Counted from the stretch's first letter, positions 41,003 to 54,749 are shown. The stretch is DNA of 64,000 bases from Polia nebulosa (GCA_951329385.1 OX589589.1:22604729-22668728); one strand, 5' to 3'. Notes: generated from the sequence alone by a model not told the origin. Made by a program: numbers and translations.

Positions 41003-43634
41003 ATGAGTGCTAATGCAGCTACTTTACCCTGTCCAATTTGTGCTCATATTGGTGTTTTTGAAACAGTGCAGTCATTAAGAGACAGATTAATACATGTGTC
41101 AACAAATAAAATGCTGTGTCCAGTATGTCAAGAAGAAGTATTTGGTTTAGACAAACTGACGATACACTTGTTTAGTCACGTGAAACTATTGACCACAAAA
41201 GAAGGCAAAGAAAAAGAAAAATTAGAACGTTCTAATGAAAAATGTAAAACGGAAAATCACTCCACGGCGCAGCAGAAGAAACCAAAAACGTCGGTGGTTA
41301 AAAATAAAACTCCGTCATCTGCAACAAATGCTCCTGTTAAATTCGTAAAAATTTATCCGAAACTACCAGTGGTATCCGTAAACACAGTCCCTGTCTTAGA
41401 TATATCGAGAAGTAAAGAATGTGTTCAAGGAAGTGAAACAATGTTTGTAAAAACGGAAGCAACATTAGTAAAATCAAACACCACTTGTAACATATGTGGG
41501 TTACAATTTATTGATGCTAACATTTTGAGAATGCACAGGTGCTTAATTCACAATATTGACGAAAATTCGAATCAGAATTTTACCCGCTATCACTGTCATT
41601 TGTGCCCAAAAAACTTTAAAATGAGAGGTTCTTTAATGGTGCATTTAAGGGTAGCACACTTTGGATTTTTGTCAGGAAATTCACATTCTGATGCTAATAT
41701 AGATAAAACCAGCGGAGAAAACACAGATCAACAGGATGAAAAAATATCGCACTTGGAAAGAAATGATAATAAACAATGGCAATGTGAAGTATGCCGTAAA
41801 TGCTTTACGACCAAATATTTCCTGAAGAAACATAAACGTCTCCATACAGGTTAAAATAATAATTGGTGTTAGTTGTTGAGGTAATTCGTACTAACAGAAT
41901 AATTTAAAATTTATTTAAAAAGCAGGAGGAACATCAATTATTTACTGCAAAATGCACATTTTGAATAAAATAACTATTCACATTGGCTAACTCTAACGAT
42001 AATGCCTGAAATCATTCCAATAAGTTTGCTTTTATTTAATATTTTCGATTTCTATAAATCACCATAAAATCAAATTCAAACATATAATAATAAACAGTTT
42101 ATTCCAAAACTAGACAACAAATTCAGTTTACATTTACCATTAGATCTATATGTACAATAAGGTTACAAGATGTCTCGAGTTTTGCTGTGCCTTGTGGTAT
42201 AGGTCTCCTGTAACCACTATCATTCTCGTCTGTCACGCGCAACTCTCTCGCAAGTAGTCACTTAAATATGCCAAAATTTCCTCTTTTATCTTTATTTCTA
42301 CCTTTGCTGAGTTGGTCAGTAGTTTTGTCTTACTGGTGTTCATTTTAAGACCGATTTTCTCGCATTTTTCGTTCAGGGTTTACAGCATGGTTTACAAATA
42401 TTCTGGATTTTCTTCGAATTATTAGCAAATTCAAGATGATTCAATATTGACCCATTTATGTTTAGACCATCTTTTTCTCAGTTCAGATTGCGAAAGATAT
42501 TTTCTAAAACTGCATAGAACAATTTCAGAGACAGCGAATCTCCTTGCCTCACCCCGCTATGTACCTACGTGGAATTCGTTTTCTAGAGTGTAAACATATA
42601 AGCCTATGTAAAATGTTGAAATTCTTAAACAGACTTTTTCTTTCAGGTGAAACTCCTTACGCGTGTGCACAATGTAACAAAACGTTTACATTTCAGCAGT
42701 CCTATCATAAGCACCTTCTCTACCACAACGATGAGAAACCTCACACATGTACTTACTGTGGGCGCGCTTTTAAAGAGCTTTCAACGCTTCACAACCATCA
42801 ACGTATCCATACGGGGGAAAAACCCTTCTCTTGCGAAACTTGTGGTAAAAATTATCATTTCCAATTTACTGAGGGGTATTAGTAGTTAAAAATCAGATGT
42901 CTAAAGATATTATTGTGTTTGCAGGTAAATGCTTTCGTCAACGGGTTTCGTATCTCGTGCACAGGCGCATTCATACAGGTGTAATGCCATACAAGTGTAC
43001 GGCTTGCCAAAAAAGTTTTCGGTACAAAGTATGTATTATAACTAACTTTTAGTTATTATCTATAGGCTAACTTTAAAGTAACCTTAACTGGATAAATTAT
43101 TATTTGTTATTTCAGGTATCACAGAGAACTCACAAATGCCAAGCGCAACCACCTGGGACCGTGGTGAGACAAACAGGGGAACTCGTGGAAAAACTTAAAC
43201 AGAAACATAGTGAACCAAACACAAAGCTGTCTGATAAACAGATTACAAAGACAGAAAATTTGAATTATACTGATGTATCTGAAGCAAATGCTGAATTAGT
43301 GCGTACGGGGGCTAAGTTATCACTGGAGGACATGGAATCCGAACACTTTTCTTTGATTGCTGAATCTTTTAATGAAAATGGAATGTGTAATAAGTCTCCA
43401 ACTTCAGGAAATATACATACTGAGATGTCGGACAAGGGTGATCACAGTATGTTCAGCCAAAATATAGATGAATTAATTGACTCCATACCAATACAAGATA
43501 AGAGTATGCCATCACCTTCGGAAATACTCAAAAACTTGTGCCTATCTAAAGAAGACGACTACATCGGAATTCTTCAACAGACAGATGAAGAGAAAAACTA
43601 CGAATTAAGCAAAGACTTTAATGTATTTCTTTGA
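41003..43634 (+). CDS. C2H2 zinc-finger protein, four exons, 555 aa
   Basis: Exons 41003-41849, 42647-42844, 42925-43028 and 43116-43634 join in frame; two of the joins fall inside a glycine codon (HT|GE and CET C|GK). The N-terminus has a degenerate Cys pair block (about residues 10-60), then separated fingers at about 163, 198 and 261, a lysine-rich linker between, and four tandem fingers linked by HTGE(K/T)P-type linkers. The last one is CTACQKSFRYKVSQRTHKC, a C2HC variant. The acidic/serine C-terminus (about 150 residues) has no domain. It is probably a nuclear DNA-binding regulator; the specific ortholog is not identified. The start is the first ATG of the open frame. Confidence 0.88.
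41850..42646 (+). other. Zinc-finger gene intron 1
   Basis: Donor CAG|GTTAAA, acceptor TTTCTTTCAG. Contains the decayed LINE fragment listed next. Confidence 0.8.
42165..42580 (-). pseudogene. Decayed RTE reverse transcriptase fragment in intron 1
   Basis: On the minus strand RGVRQGDSLSLKLFYAVLEN..RNLN, then a stop, GLNINGSILNHLEFANNS and further broken frames ending KTKLLTNSA. This is the RT middle section of an RTE-type element; FADD has become FANN. Ends undefined. Confidence 0.75.
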
Positions 43635-43649
43635 AATAGGCGTATTTAT

Positions 43650-43655
43650 AATAAA
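43650..43655 (+). terminator. Polyadenylation signal of the zinc-finger gene
   Basis: AATAAA 16 bp after the stop codon, within AATAAATAAATAATTAAA. The short 3' UTR is inferred. Confidence 0.5.
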
Positions 43656-43699
43656 TAAATAATTAAATATTAATATGTTATGTTCCTTTTAAAATCTAA

Positions 43700-46480
43700 T
43701 TCCATTTAGGAGTCCGTCTCACGAAAGAAGTATCGCAGACGCGGTACTAGCAGTTATGCAACTTATGCTAATTTATCAAATCTAATTAGTTCCATTTCTT
43801 GCCGCGGGACTTCCCTCATGAGATAGAACTCTTGTTCACAACAGTAAACATGTTTTAATGGGTGGATGATCTTTTAGTGTCGACTATGACACAAATCACA
43901 CTGATACAGTCCAGTAACTCGACTCATCGTGTGGGTGATCTTCTTGTTGCAAACCTTACTTGCTGGCTCATTTGCTGTTGTTACAGGATAAATCAAAAAA
44001 GGCTAAGGTGTTCCTACTTATTTCATTTTGACTTTTTCACCAAAAGAAAGTCAGACTATTACTTTATTATTCTCATTAGTATTTAATTTATACAAGGCGT
44101 ATTAGAAATATTAAATAGTAATAAAGAATTTATGGATAACAATACCTTAAAGTAACCATATTAATCTAGATGCTAGATATTATTTAGTTTTCATTTATTT
44201 TATTGAGTAACAAAATTAGTATTGTTTTTAATCATATGTTCATTGCTGTGCCTGTGTCCTAACAGGGTAATGTACTCATTAAATTAATTGTTGCTTGTAA
44301 CTTTGTGTTTACTGCGTGCATAGAAATAAATAAAACAAATAAACTGAAAGCCTCAAAAGAATGATAGATACAAATATTCGCATATCTCGACAAAATGTCG
44401 AGCCTTAGCTTTTTTTACGATTGCAGGGTTGGTTCTTAATTAAAAGTACTACTTACACGGTTACACGTAGTATCTATTCCAAATGTTAACGAATACCTAC
44501 GTAGTGAAAAAGAAGCGTAGCATTTTTTTTTTTATGAACGTTGTTTACGAATTCAATAAACGATTTTCACTTTCAAATATTTTGAAATGTTACTTTATGT
44601 AAATGCCGAATAATTTAGTAAAAATCAATTTGAATAAAAAGCCACTACATCATAATAATAAATTTTACCGTAAAATGTCCCGGCAATATACGGTTTTTTT
44701 TAAAAAAAAGGTTGCTTGTGCACTATGCTTTTGCTTACTTTGCTGTTGTATGTGGCAGAAAAAAACATAAATGAGGAACCAGCTGTTTTTGTTCTCCAAG
44801 CGCTCGAAAATTGGTGAAAATCAGTATGAATCAAAATTAAATAGTGTCATTTCATCCTAAGTCAGTGACATTTAGTGAACTGAATGTGAAATAATTAACA
44901 TTCTTGAAAATTCATGTAGTGTAGTAAAATTAATCGATTTAAGTTTTGTCAAACATCACTCTTGATCTAAGGACTGCGTTAGTGATTTTATTCTGCGTCT
45001 TACTTGAGGTACAATACGATGTGTTGATTTAGGCCATCAGGCTAAGTTTTTGTGTCCATTTCATTGCTGCAACGGGCCTCTATGAAAACGTAAGTAATTT
45101 GATTATTGTTATGGAGATTGAAAACTTAGATATTGATTTCATTTCTATAAAATTGTACGATTGCCTTTGCCTACGTTTGAGTTGTGAAGAATACATATTA
45201 TTGGAAGGTCATAATAAATCTTCTGGCTTCAAATGACTTCCTGGTTAGTCTTTTAGAGAATTATCGTGAGACCACTCAATTATAAATGTGCCTACCTACC
45301 TACATGTATACACTGCATCTATCTTCTTGCAACATGGAGAATAATGTACTTGAAGTACTTGAACAAAATGGAAATCGTTTTAGACAAAAGATTTTGCTTT
45401 TTCATTAGTACAATAATGAAGAGTTCAACCTAATTAGGTTGCAGAGATAATAAGTAGAATAAAATACGACAAATGATGGTTTGCTTTGTGATCCTTTGTT
45501 TTGTTTTTATTGAATTAATTAATTTACTAAATCACCCAATGTAGATGTAACATACAAAATATTAATTTTAGAGTCATTCAGTTTTTCTGAAGCTAACGGA
45601 TATTATTCTCTAATTGAAAATGTTAGAAAGCTTTTATTGCTTGAATTGTATTCATGAATATAATTTTTGACATCTTACTTTTTTATAGTGGTCAGATTAT
45701 TTTACTTACTTAGTTAAATACCCAATTATAAATTGTACATTTTATGCTGACTTAAAGAACTGAAGATAAAAAAAAAGAACTGAAGTCAAGCCAATTCATA
45801 TATTTTAGTTGTCTATTAGTGTTCGCAAGATCTACACAATAATACTTCACCCCATGGCAACAACATAAACGAGTCAGCGGGCTGGTAGAATAGTTGACTG
45901 TATGCTGTGTGTGTTGCCCATCTTATTATTCTATAAAACTGATGCTAGTGGAGGCGGTTTTTTACATTTTTGACAGAGTAATACAGTCAATATGAAAATA
46001 CCTTCATGCGGTTTCCAGTAAACAAAAATTATATTGTCTCATCAAAAACTATTAGAGCAGGTCAGCCATTTATTCAATTATTAATCCACTCAATTATTTA
46101 TTTATTTTCCATTTCACAACTAGGTCCTGGCCAAAGTCCTGCTTCCTGTGCAATCCAGCTTAGGAAGCAGGGCATAGATCTAATGACTGGACAGACATCA
46201 TAATATGTTTAATTATTATGCTTCTTACTATTTACACCTGTCTTTAACCTCGGGAGTAGTTAATCATGTGCATCAATTATTGCCTTGATATTTAAACTTG
46301 TCATGGTTGTATTGAAGAGGGAATTTCAGTAAAAGGAGAAAATTGAAATATTTGTCACAAAATAGTGTGTAAAAGACCATGCTTTGTGTAGGACTGTACG
46401 GTTCCATAACATGAACATATAGTTATTATAATACAATACAAGATTGATTTGAATTCTGTTTTACATAAACTAAATGGACA
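43700..46480. other. AT-rich stretch without recognised gene
   Basis: Only short chance frames. One short upstream-like sequence with CTATGAAAAC|GTAAGTAA at 45078-45092 could be a tiny first exon on the plus strand, but no continuation was found. Confidence 0.45.
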
Positions 46481-46509
46481 AAGGACATAATAGAATGGAC
46501 TCCAAAAAG

Positions 46510-49260
46510 CCCTCCCCCAAGTATCGCCACAATGAGCGATCCTGTTTGTCTCGCATCCATCTGCTACCCTAGACCTCACCAGGTCTTCTGTCACCTTGTT
46601 GGAGGCCTTCCAATGCTGCATCTTTCGGTACGAACTTTTTAGCCCCATTGACTGTCTGTTCTGCAAGCATTGGGCCACATTGCTCGCAGAACAGACAGTC
46701 CCATTGCCAATTCAGTTTGGCGATTCTTTGGGCTTTGTCGGTAACCTTGGTTCTCTTGCAGATGTCATCATTCCTGATTCAATGACTCAAGGAAACTCCG
46801 AGCATAGCCCTCTCCATTGCTCTTTGGGTGACTTTAGGTCTTCTGATGAGGCCCATTGTGAGCGACCATGTTTCTGTTCCATATGTCATCACATCACTGG
46901 CAACATGCACTGGTCATAGACTTTCGTCTTGAGGCTCTGTGCTATGTGGGACGAGAAGATAGAGTGCAGCCCGGCCGAGTCAGATTCGATGATTGACCGC
47001 TTTCTCGACCTATTTCTCTAGCCATACCTAACTGGACCGTTTGTCCCAGGTAGACATTCTCGTCTATAACTTCGAGTGTAGAGTCTCCGATCTTGATAGG
47101 AGTGGGTTGGTGGGAGTGGCTACATGGGTATTTATCATGACCTTGGTGTTGTCCATGTTCATTTAAAGACCCACTCTTTCGGAAGCTCTACTGAGATCCT
47201 CGAGCATTATACTCAGGTCCTCCATGGTCTCGGCCATGACAACTATATCGTCGACAAATCGAAGGTGAATGATGTACTCGCCATTGATGTTAATGCCTAG
47301 TCCTCTCCAGTCCAGAACCTTCAAGACATCCTTCATTGCAGCTGTGAACAGTTTCGGAGAAATGACGTCTCCCTGCCTCACACCCCGCTGTAGGAGGATC
47401 GTTTTCGAAGTCTGGTCCTGAAGTTGTACTGACATAGTGGCGTTTTCGTACAAACACTTCAGCACCTCGATGTACAGCACAGCCCAAGTCTCGATCGAAT
47501 CGAAGGCTTTCTCATAGTCCACAAACGCTAAGCAGAGAGGCAGATTATACTCTTCGGTCTTCTGTATAACCTGCCGCAGCTTATGTATGTGGTCTACGGT
47601 GCTGAAGCCTTTTCGGAATCCGGCTAGCTCGGGAGGCTGACAGTCATCAAACATGCGCGGGAGAGAGTTCATGACAACTTTGGAAAACAGCTTGTAGACA
47701 TGGCTCAGAAGTGAGTTGGGCCTGTAATTCTTAAAGCAGGGCATTGTCGCCCTTGTTAAAGAAGAGTACCACCACACCTCTGCTCCATGCCTGTGGCATT
47801 TTTCCCGACAGAATCAAACAATTTCTGAAGGGCTTTAAGGACCGGTTTTCCACCCACCCGCCTTCAAGAGTTCGACCGTAATTCCTTCATCTCCCGACGG
47901 CTTGTTGTTTTTATTCTATTTCAGAGTCATCCTATTCTCATACCGGCTGACGTCCGGGATGTCTTCGATATAGTGTCGGGTCAATCTAGCTCTTGGTTCG
48001 TTAGCTACATTCGCAGTGGGTTTAGTCATTGACGTGTATAGTTCATGAAAGGTCTCGATATCTCTCAAAAGCCATCATCGGTCTTCAGTTTTGTGAGCTG
48101 GCTCTGCCCAATAGACAGATCTCTTGCAAAGACATTGGAGCCCTTATTTCGCTCTATGGCGTCCTTTATACGCTCGGTATTAAAGCGGTGGAGGTCGCTT
48201 TTCGTCTTTTGAGCTCGCGGTATGTGCTCGCATCGTCTGAAGACTGCAGAATCATCTCCCGCCTCTCTTTCATGAGCTTGAGAGTAGGATCAGAGAGCCT
48301 CTTGTTCTTATTTGTACGGCGAGTCTTGAAGAACTTAGACCCGATCGTATGGACAGTTTCCACGAACCCATCGTTGTATTCGTCCACGGAGCTCCCTAGA
48401 CACTCTAAACAATTTCGGAGTTCGAGCTAAAAGCTTTCGGAGTTTTGGATCTGAATTTGTTCTGGACGGAGCGTAGACTTTATCAGTCGAGACCTTTCCA
48501 GCTTGATATTTAGATTCAATGTGCCTCTTACGATGCGGTGATTACCTCCGGTTTTCACCGCGTTGATCATAGACATAATTGAATATTTGCTTCTTTGTCG
48601 ACATGATTAAGTCAATCTCATTTTTAGTTGCACCGTCAGGGCTCTGCCAGGTCCACTTCTTGTGCTCACGCTTCATGAAGAAGTATAGAGGCCCTCCTTC
48701 TCCATAAAACTGGCAAGTAGGTGTCGCCGGTGATTCTGACGTCAAAATCCAAATTGCCCCACTCGCAGCTCGTCACGGTGTGGATTGCCCTGTTTCGCGT
48801 TGAAGTCCCGCATGACCACGGTGAAGTAAATTTTATGACCATGCATGGCTCTGGATATCCTCAGGTCTCTATTTCGTCATTAAGGCGTAAACCTGAACGA
48901 GCTTCAACGAATCTTGCGAATATTCTGAGTATTAAGTACGCCACCCTGGTTGACACAATCCCGATCCTCACCATATTTTTCATAAGGGATCTGTGAACGA
49001 TAAACCCGACACCACTCTGGGACTCCTGGTCGGCCTCCCGGAAATAGAGCCGGTTACTGGATTTGAGCATTATCGTGTCCTTGCCCTGATCCTCTCTTCT
49101 GATAGTCCCATAATACTCCATCGCGATTCGCAACCCGCTCAATTCCTGCTCAAGTTCGGCGATCCACTCGTCAGCCCGCAGTGTTCTTGTATTGAATGTT
49201 GCCAGATCCAGTCATAGCTGTTGCACAATGCACACAGAGAATGCTGCTGCCCATTCTCTG
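46510..49260 (-). mobile_element. RTE-clade LINE, minus strand, decayed
   Basis: The C-terminal part (46510-47160) is collinear with 26970-27595. RT at 47163-47777, linker at 48166-48387, endonuclease pieces at 48542-48745 and 48861-49142. Several deletions and frame changes separate them. Confidence 0.88.
47163..49200 (-). pseudogene. RTE endonuclease/reverse transcriptase remnants
   Basis: From 5' to 3': GKDTIMLKSSNRLYFREAD and GVGFIVHRSL (endonuclease start), KKWTWQSPDGATKNEIDLIM (endonuclease end), then NYRPNSLLSHVYKLFSK, AGFRKGFSTVDHIH, LAFVDYEKAFDS (motif A, intact here), RGVRQGDVISPKLFT and RFVDDIVV, where FADD has become FVDD. About 20 residues are missing after ETWAVL. It cannot be translated as one protein. 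Confidence 0.88.
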
Positions 49261-49535
49261 GTGAGTCCCTTAGTCGCCTCTTACGATACCCACAGGAAGT
49301 GATGGGATGATACTATTCTTTTACGTCCGACACCATACGGAACCAATAGTCTGAATGAAAACAATAGTCTGATGAAATTAAAAAAATAGCAGGCCCACTA
49401 GGGCAGCGAACAGCTATAATTAAATACATTTATTTTATTGTTTTAGACTAATAATGTCCATAATTATTGTTAGTAACAATGGTCTTAAAATTATGTGAGT
49501 ACTGTAACTAAAACCAAATCAAATTATCATTCAAT

Positions 49536-49691
49536 AAAAAAAACAACCGACTTCCAAAAAAAAAATACACTAAAAATTTATAAATAACTTTAATTTCGGA
49601 AGTCGGTGTCGTTATTTGACACCGACTTCCGAAATTAAAGTTATTTATAAATTTTTAGTGTATTTTTTTTTGGAAGTCGGTTGTTTTTTTT
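49536..49691. repeat. Fold-back repeat with 74-bp arms and 7-nt loop
   Basis: Arms 49536-49610 and 49618-49691 match perfectly except for one A in a homopolymer (10 against 9). The loop is GTTATTT. The arms carry the AACCGACTTC terminus of the repeat that continues to 50025. Confidence 0.93.
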
Positions 49692-50025
49692 GTAAAAAAG
49701 TTTTTTATTTTTCACTTTTTAGTTGTTATACCCCAGAACTTAAAACCCCAATATAATGGAACGTGGAATTTAAACATTTGGAGAACACCAAAATGTCATC
49801 GAGGTACACGTATTTTCCGTTTTTGTTCAGTTTCTCAAAAAGCGCTGAAGCAATTTCGATAAAATTTATATGGAACCACCTCGGGAGTATATTCTTTCAG
49901 ATGAAAAAAGAATTTTGAAAATTGGTTCACAACTGACGGAGAAATCGGGTAACATACATACAAAAAAAAAGAAAAATACATACAGACGAATTGAGAACCT
50001 CCTCTTTTTGGAAGTCGGTTAAAAA
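49660..50025 (-). repeat. AACCGACTTC-ended repeat, inverted copy
   Basis: Inverse of 40120-40560. It ends at GGAAGTCGGTTAAAA; the same TGGAAGTCGGTTG wording begins it. Confidence 0.7.
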
Positions 50026-50104
50026 ATTCAAAATAATAAAATCAATAATGTCCAAATATATAAAATAATACATGTCAACAAATGAATAAAATGACCTTCG
50101 ATGA

Positions 50105-51350
50105 AGTGTCATCGCGTCGCGTGAAGCTGGATAAATCTCCCCAGCATTGCAGACTCTGGCCTCTCAGAGATCATTCTTAGGATTCCGTTGGCGCTCCCCC
50201 GAATCCGGCGCATCAGAGAAGGTGTTTTCTTACGCATAATGCCATAAAAGTCATCTACACTTGCATCAGCAAACATGCCCGACGCGCTGCAGAATCGAGG
50301 GAACCTCACCAGAATCCTAAAGGCGTTATTATACTGTATACGAAGAGCGTTGTAGGCCCGCTGGGTGTAGTTAAACCATAAAGCGCTGGTGTAAAAGTTT
50401 TGGCAGTAGCATCTGAACAGTGTTACTTTTACATCTATTGTACACCTTGCGAATCTATAGACCAACTTGTTAGCACGCACCGACAACGCTCTTCGTTCGC
50501 GCTCGATATCCGCATCGTCTTTCAGGGATTCTGTCACAATCCCTAAGTACTTAAACTGCGAGACACGTTCTAGAGGCACTCCGTACAGATAGACAGGTGG
50601 TATATGCTCCGGTTGTTTATTGCTACCACTAATAACCATACACACACTCTTCTTCTCGTTGTACCTCAGACCGTGAATCACAGCATAAGACTCACAAATA
50701 TCGAGCAGTTTTCTTAAACCACTGAGGGATGGCTCAGTAACACCATGTCGTCAGCGTAACTGATGTTATTAACACAGACATTATCTATATGACAACCGAC
50801 ATGGCTGTTACTGAGCCCATCAATCAGCTGATTTACGTACAAGTTATATAATAATCTTGGAGAGGACAGGCCTCCCTGACTCACACCACACTCCAGTGCA
50901 TACTCATCCGACAAAACATTCCTCCACTTTACAAAGTTCTTTTAGTTTTTGTATCAGAAGTGCAGGCTGTTTATGAGTTCAGTGGGAGCCCCTACCTCAC
51001 CAAGCTTGGCCCAGAGCCTGTTGTAGTCCACTAAGTCAAAAGCCTTCGATAAGACAAGGAAGCAAGCATAGATGGGTGTTTTTCTGTTCACGTAAAAGTT
51101 GACAGTATGCTTCACAGTCAAGATAGCGCTTTCAGTCGACAGTGTCTCACGGAAGCCAAACTGCGCGTCATTAAGCTCAATGTGCTTGCCGAGTAGAGCG
51201 TCAAGTAAACCATCAAAGACCTTCGCAATTACAGTCGCTAGGGAAGTTGGCCTATAGTCACAGATACTATAGTTGCTTTTTTCTGTGAATTCCCAGTAAC
51301 ATATTTGGGTATCGGTACAACAATAGTTTACAACAGTTTTGACGGACAAT
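50105..51350 (-). pseudogene. LINE reverse transcriptase, decayed (YADDM type)
   Basis: Minus-strand pieces: CDYRPTSLATVIAKVFDGLL, FGFRETLSTESAIL, CFLVLSKAFDLVDYNRLW (51349-50954), then YALECGVSQGGLSSPRLLYNLYVN and NISYADDMVLLS (50914-50714), then FKYLGIVTESLKDDADIERERRAL and a C-terminus ending at 50109. There are frame changes near 50950 and 50700. Non-LTR RT, clade not assigned. Confidence 0.85.
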
Positions 51351-51424
51351 AAGTGAAGAGCGGAAAAAGCTGTAGGAGGCCTATATGTCGCAAAGACACA
51401 CTCAATTAGTGATATTTAATTAAA

Positions 51425-53990
51425 ACTATTCGACGCTGGTCTGTAATTGTGCATTGGGTGGCGTGAGTCGTTTTCTTCTTTCGCCCTTTCTTTACGGCTT
51501 GTGTCGATTAGTGGATACAGCATTTGTACAGGAGTCAGTTTAAGACAACCTGTGGCGATCCGGCACGTCTCATTTGGAGCCGTATTCACTAATTTGGAGT
51601 GGGCAGAGCGGCTTCATACTGGACTTGCATATTCACCAACGGAGAAACAAAGCGCCATTCCAGTAGTTCGCAGGACTTGAGGAGATGCCCCCATCTGGTG
51701 GACGTTAGGCGGCGTAACAAGTTATTTTTAGAGTGCACCTTCTGTTTGAGGTTTTCACAGTTCTTTCTATAGGTAAAGGCCCTGTCCAGAGTAATGCCTT
51801 GGTATTTCGGATGGGAACTGACTGATTTGCATCCGCTGCCACGAGATGTTAAGAGTTCGACCCGCCTGTCCATTCCGGAGGTAAAAGGCACACGACTGTG
51901 TTTTAGAGAGATTTGGCTTCAACGCATTGTCAGCGTAATAATGGCTGAGATCTGAAAGGGCGGTGGAAAGGTTGGCCTCAATCTCCTCAAAATCAGTGGC
52001 TTAGTAAGTTAAAGCTAGGTCGTCGGCATATAGAAAGCGGGTTGTGTTAGGGCTCACCGACTGGTCGTTGGTGTAAATATTGAACAGCAGAGGAGCCAGT
52101 ACACTGCCTTGAGGCAGACCGTTCTTTTGGACTCGCCATCTACTCTTATCATCAAGAAGGTTCACTTGGAATCGACGGTTACTGAGGAGTTCTCTTAGGA
52201 TTCGAGTAAACTTTGGGTCCTCTGTCAAGTTGGTAACCTTCCACAGCAAGCGCTTAATATTGACGGTGTCGTAGGCTGCCGATAAGTCTACAAATACTGC
52301 ACCTGTCACTTTCCTTTATTGAACCCATCCTCGATATGTTGTGTAAGGTTAAGAACCTAACCCCAGCAAGACTTTCCAGGTCTAAATCCAGCTTGCTCTG
52401 AATGAAGTTTTGGGTCGACGAGGTTTGTGAGACGAGTTAACAGTAGTCGTTCGAACAGTTTGTAAGTATGGCAGAGGAGGGTTATAGGGCGGAAGTTTTT
52501 TGGGTCATCATGTGGTTTTCCTGGCTTAGGTATAGCGATAACCTTTGATTTTCAAAGGCGAGGTATTTGTGCTGACTCCAAACAGTGGTTAAAAAGTTGT
52601 AGCAACCACGATACGGACACCGGGCCGAGATGTTTTATTTGTTGCACTGATACGTCATCCACTCCTTACCCCAGCTCAGCCGTTGAATAGCTGGGATATG
52701 TCCGATAGTTATAATGGGTTGCATACGGTCTCAGGTTGAACGAGAGTTGTTGAATTTGGGGGTCCTGCCAAGGCGTTTTGGTGGGTCGTTTAGGAATTGA
52801 TGGCCCACTTGGTTAGCCGTCACTGTACTAGGTGTATGAGATGGTGGAGATTCGCTGGTGAACTTCTGAATAGTGTTCCAAGCCATTTAACTATTGCGGG
52901 TCATGTCGATACCAGTTACGGTTTCCATCCATTTTTGCTGACGTCGCTCGCTTATTTGTGCCAGTAGTTTTTTCCAGCTTCAACGGTCTCTTCCGAAAAA
53001 GCGTCGTTGTCATAGAGGCTCTCATACGCTTTTAGGAGCTCTGCGGATTCTTGGGATATGCCCGGAATGTACGAGTGCAACATCCTCGAGGGATATATTT
53101 TCGAGATGTTACTGGAACTACCCTCACGAACTTGTCATAATTTTGTGGGGTAGGCGGGATATTAATTAGTTCGTCATCTACGGATTTCGAAAATTGTTCC
53201 CAATCAGCTTTCAGATATTTAAAGCGGTGTTTTGAATGGCACTACCACTGGATGGGCGACGGACTGGATATTACACATGATCGGCCTATGCTGTGTTCGG
53301 GGTATCGGAGAGGACATATTATAGACTTTTTGCTTTGGACTAACAAATACCAGGTCTGGATTGTTACCCGCGCTTCCATCGCTCGCTATTGAATGACGCA
53401 GGTTGTTTTGGGTCGTGAATTAGGGTTAAGTCGTTAGCTTCTGCCCATTTTTCGACAGTTTCACCATGTGTGTTTGTGTGGTGCGATAGCCCCAGTTTGT
53501 GCTATGGCTGTTGAAGTCACCAACTACTATTTTAGAATCAGGTGTTACAAATTGAAATGCGAGTTCAGAGGGGCTTATACACAGATGTTACAGTGCAGTT
53601 ACCAAGGTCTAACGTAATAGTTTCCATGTTGCTATCACTGGAGCATTTTGTTGAGATGATATTTACGCTGGGAGCAGCGAACACTGCGTTAGCGTGCTTC
53701 GGGTGACAGAGCTTGGCGATAAGTGACAGTCCAGGTATGTTAGGCCTGCAATGGGTGGCATCCCGATGGATCCCCAGTGTGTGAATGTTTAGGTCCTCCG
53801 AGTAGATCCCCGCACCCGTGTCAGCCTAGTACCTGTTTTGATCCATCAGTGTAGATCCATAGTTATTAGGAGAGCAGAGCGGTGTGTTGTGTTTGTCTCT
53901 TACCCCAGAGATTGTGTTTTAGGGCGTACTGCCCCATAGTTAGGGTTACCATTTATAAAATCTTGCAACCAGGACAAGAACCATAAAACC
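51425..53990 (-). pseudogene. LINE (I/jockey-type) remnant, very decayed
   Basis: RT at 52309-52001: GAVFVDLSAAYDTVN, QKNGLPQGSVLAPLLFNIYTND, FLYADDLAL. A C-terminal piece follows at 51891-51589. Upstream (52320-53990) only scattered motifs survive in changing frames, including a VVGDFNSH-like endonuclease motif near 53500-53530. It is probably a single old element with many lesions. Confidence 0.75.
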
Positions 53991-54749
53991 CTGGCTTTCA
54001 AAGCTTAGAACCCGGACGTCTAGTTTTTTTTATATTAACGGGGTCGCCGAATGTACCTACACTGTAATTTTCTTTTTTCATTTTGTTAAAGATGAGCTTT
54101 TTAAAAACAAAAACCGTGATTCTTTAATTTTTTCAATAATTCTTTCAAATAAAACAAAAAAAAACGACTGGCTGAATTAAACTGAAACTAGTTTTTGTGG
54201 GTATAATGAACTGTAAAAGGTACAGTTAAAATTAGTGTTTTTATTTCTATATTTTTGATTCAGGGTTTGATTTTTCAAACAATCACCAAATGCCCTTTTT
54301 TTCTTGCCTTTTCACATTCATGTAAAGAATTTTTTTTTAATCGTAGAATTAATGGCTAATTCTTGTAGAAAATTTGTTGAAGTTTTGGAAACCCACCTTC
54401 AATTTTCTCTGCGATCATTGGTTGCTGAGATATCGAGTTCTCAAGTGATGCTGCGTCATACATGTAGCAAAGCAATTTATTTGCGAGTAGAGTAAGCATA
54501 GGCCTCAAGTTAATAAGATAAATAATGGTTTTACACATAAACATTAACACAATATTAATACAGGAAATGAATAAATATGTTAGCTGACATGACAACTGTC
54601 TTGCTGACTCATTGAATAAGTGATGAGTCGCAAACAGGCGATTTTAGCTACATGGCTTTCTGCTGGATTTTTTATTGGTTTGGTTATTGTCGTTCACAAC
54701 ATTTATCATTCTTTCGCCTGTCGGACAGCAATGGCTAGATAAATTACCG

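Noticed and set aside
48029..48430. 133-aa plus-strand ORF and other plus-strand frames in 46.5-49.2 kb
   Set aside because: They are shadows of the minus-strand RTE coding sequence.
53930..54060. Second hAT MITE suggested by TAGGGTTACCATTT and GCAACCAGGACAAG
   Set aside because: Only vague similarity to the 63.4-kb termini and no target-site duplication.
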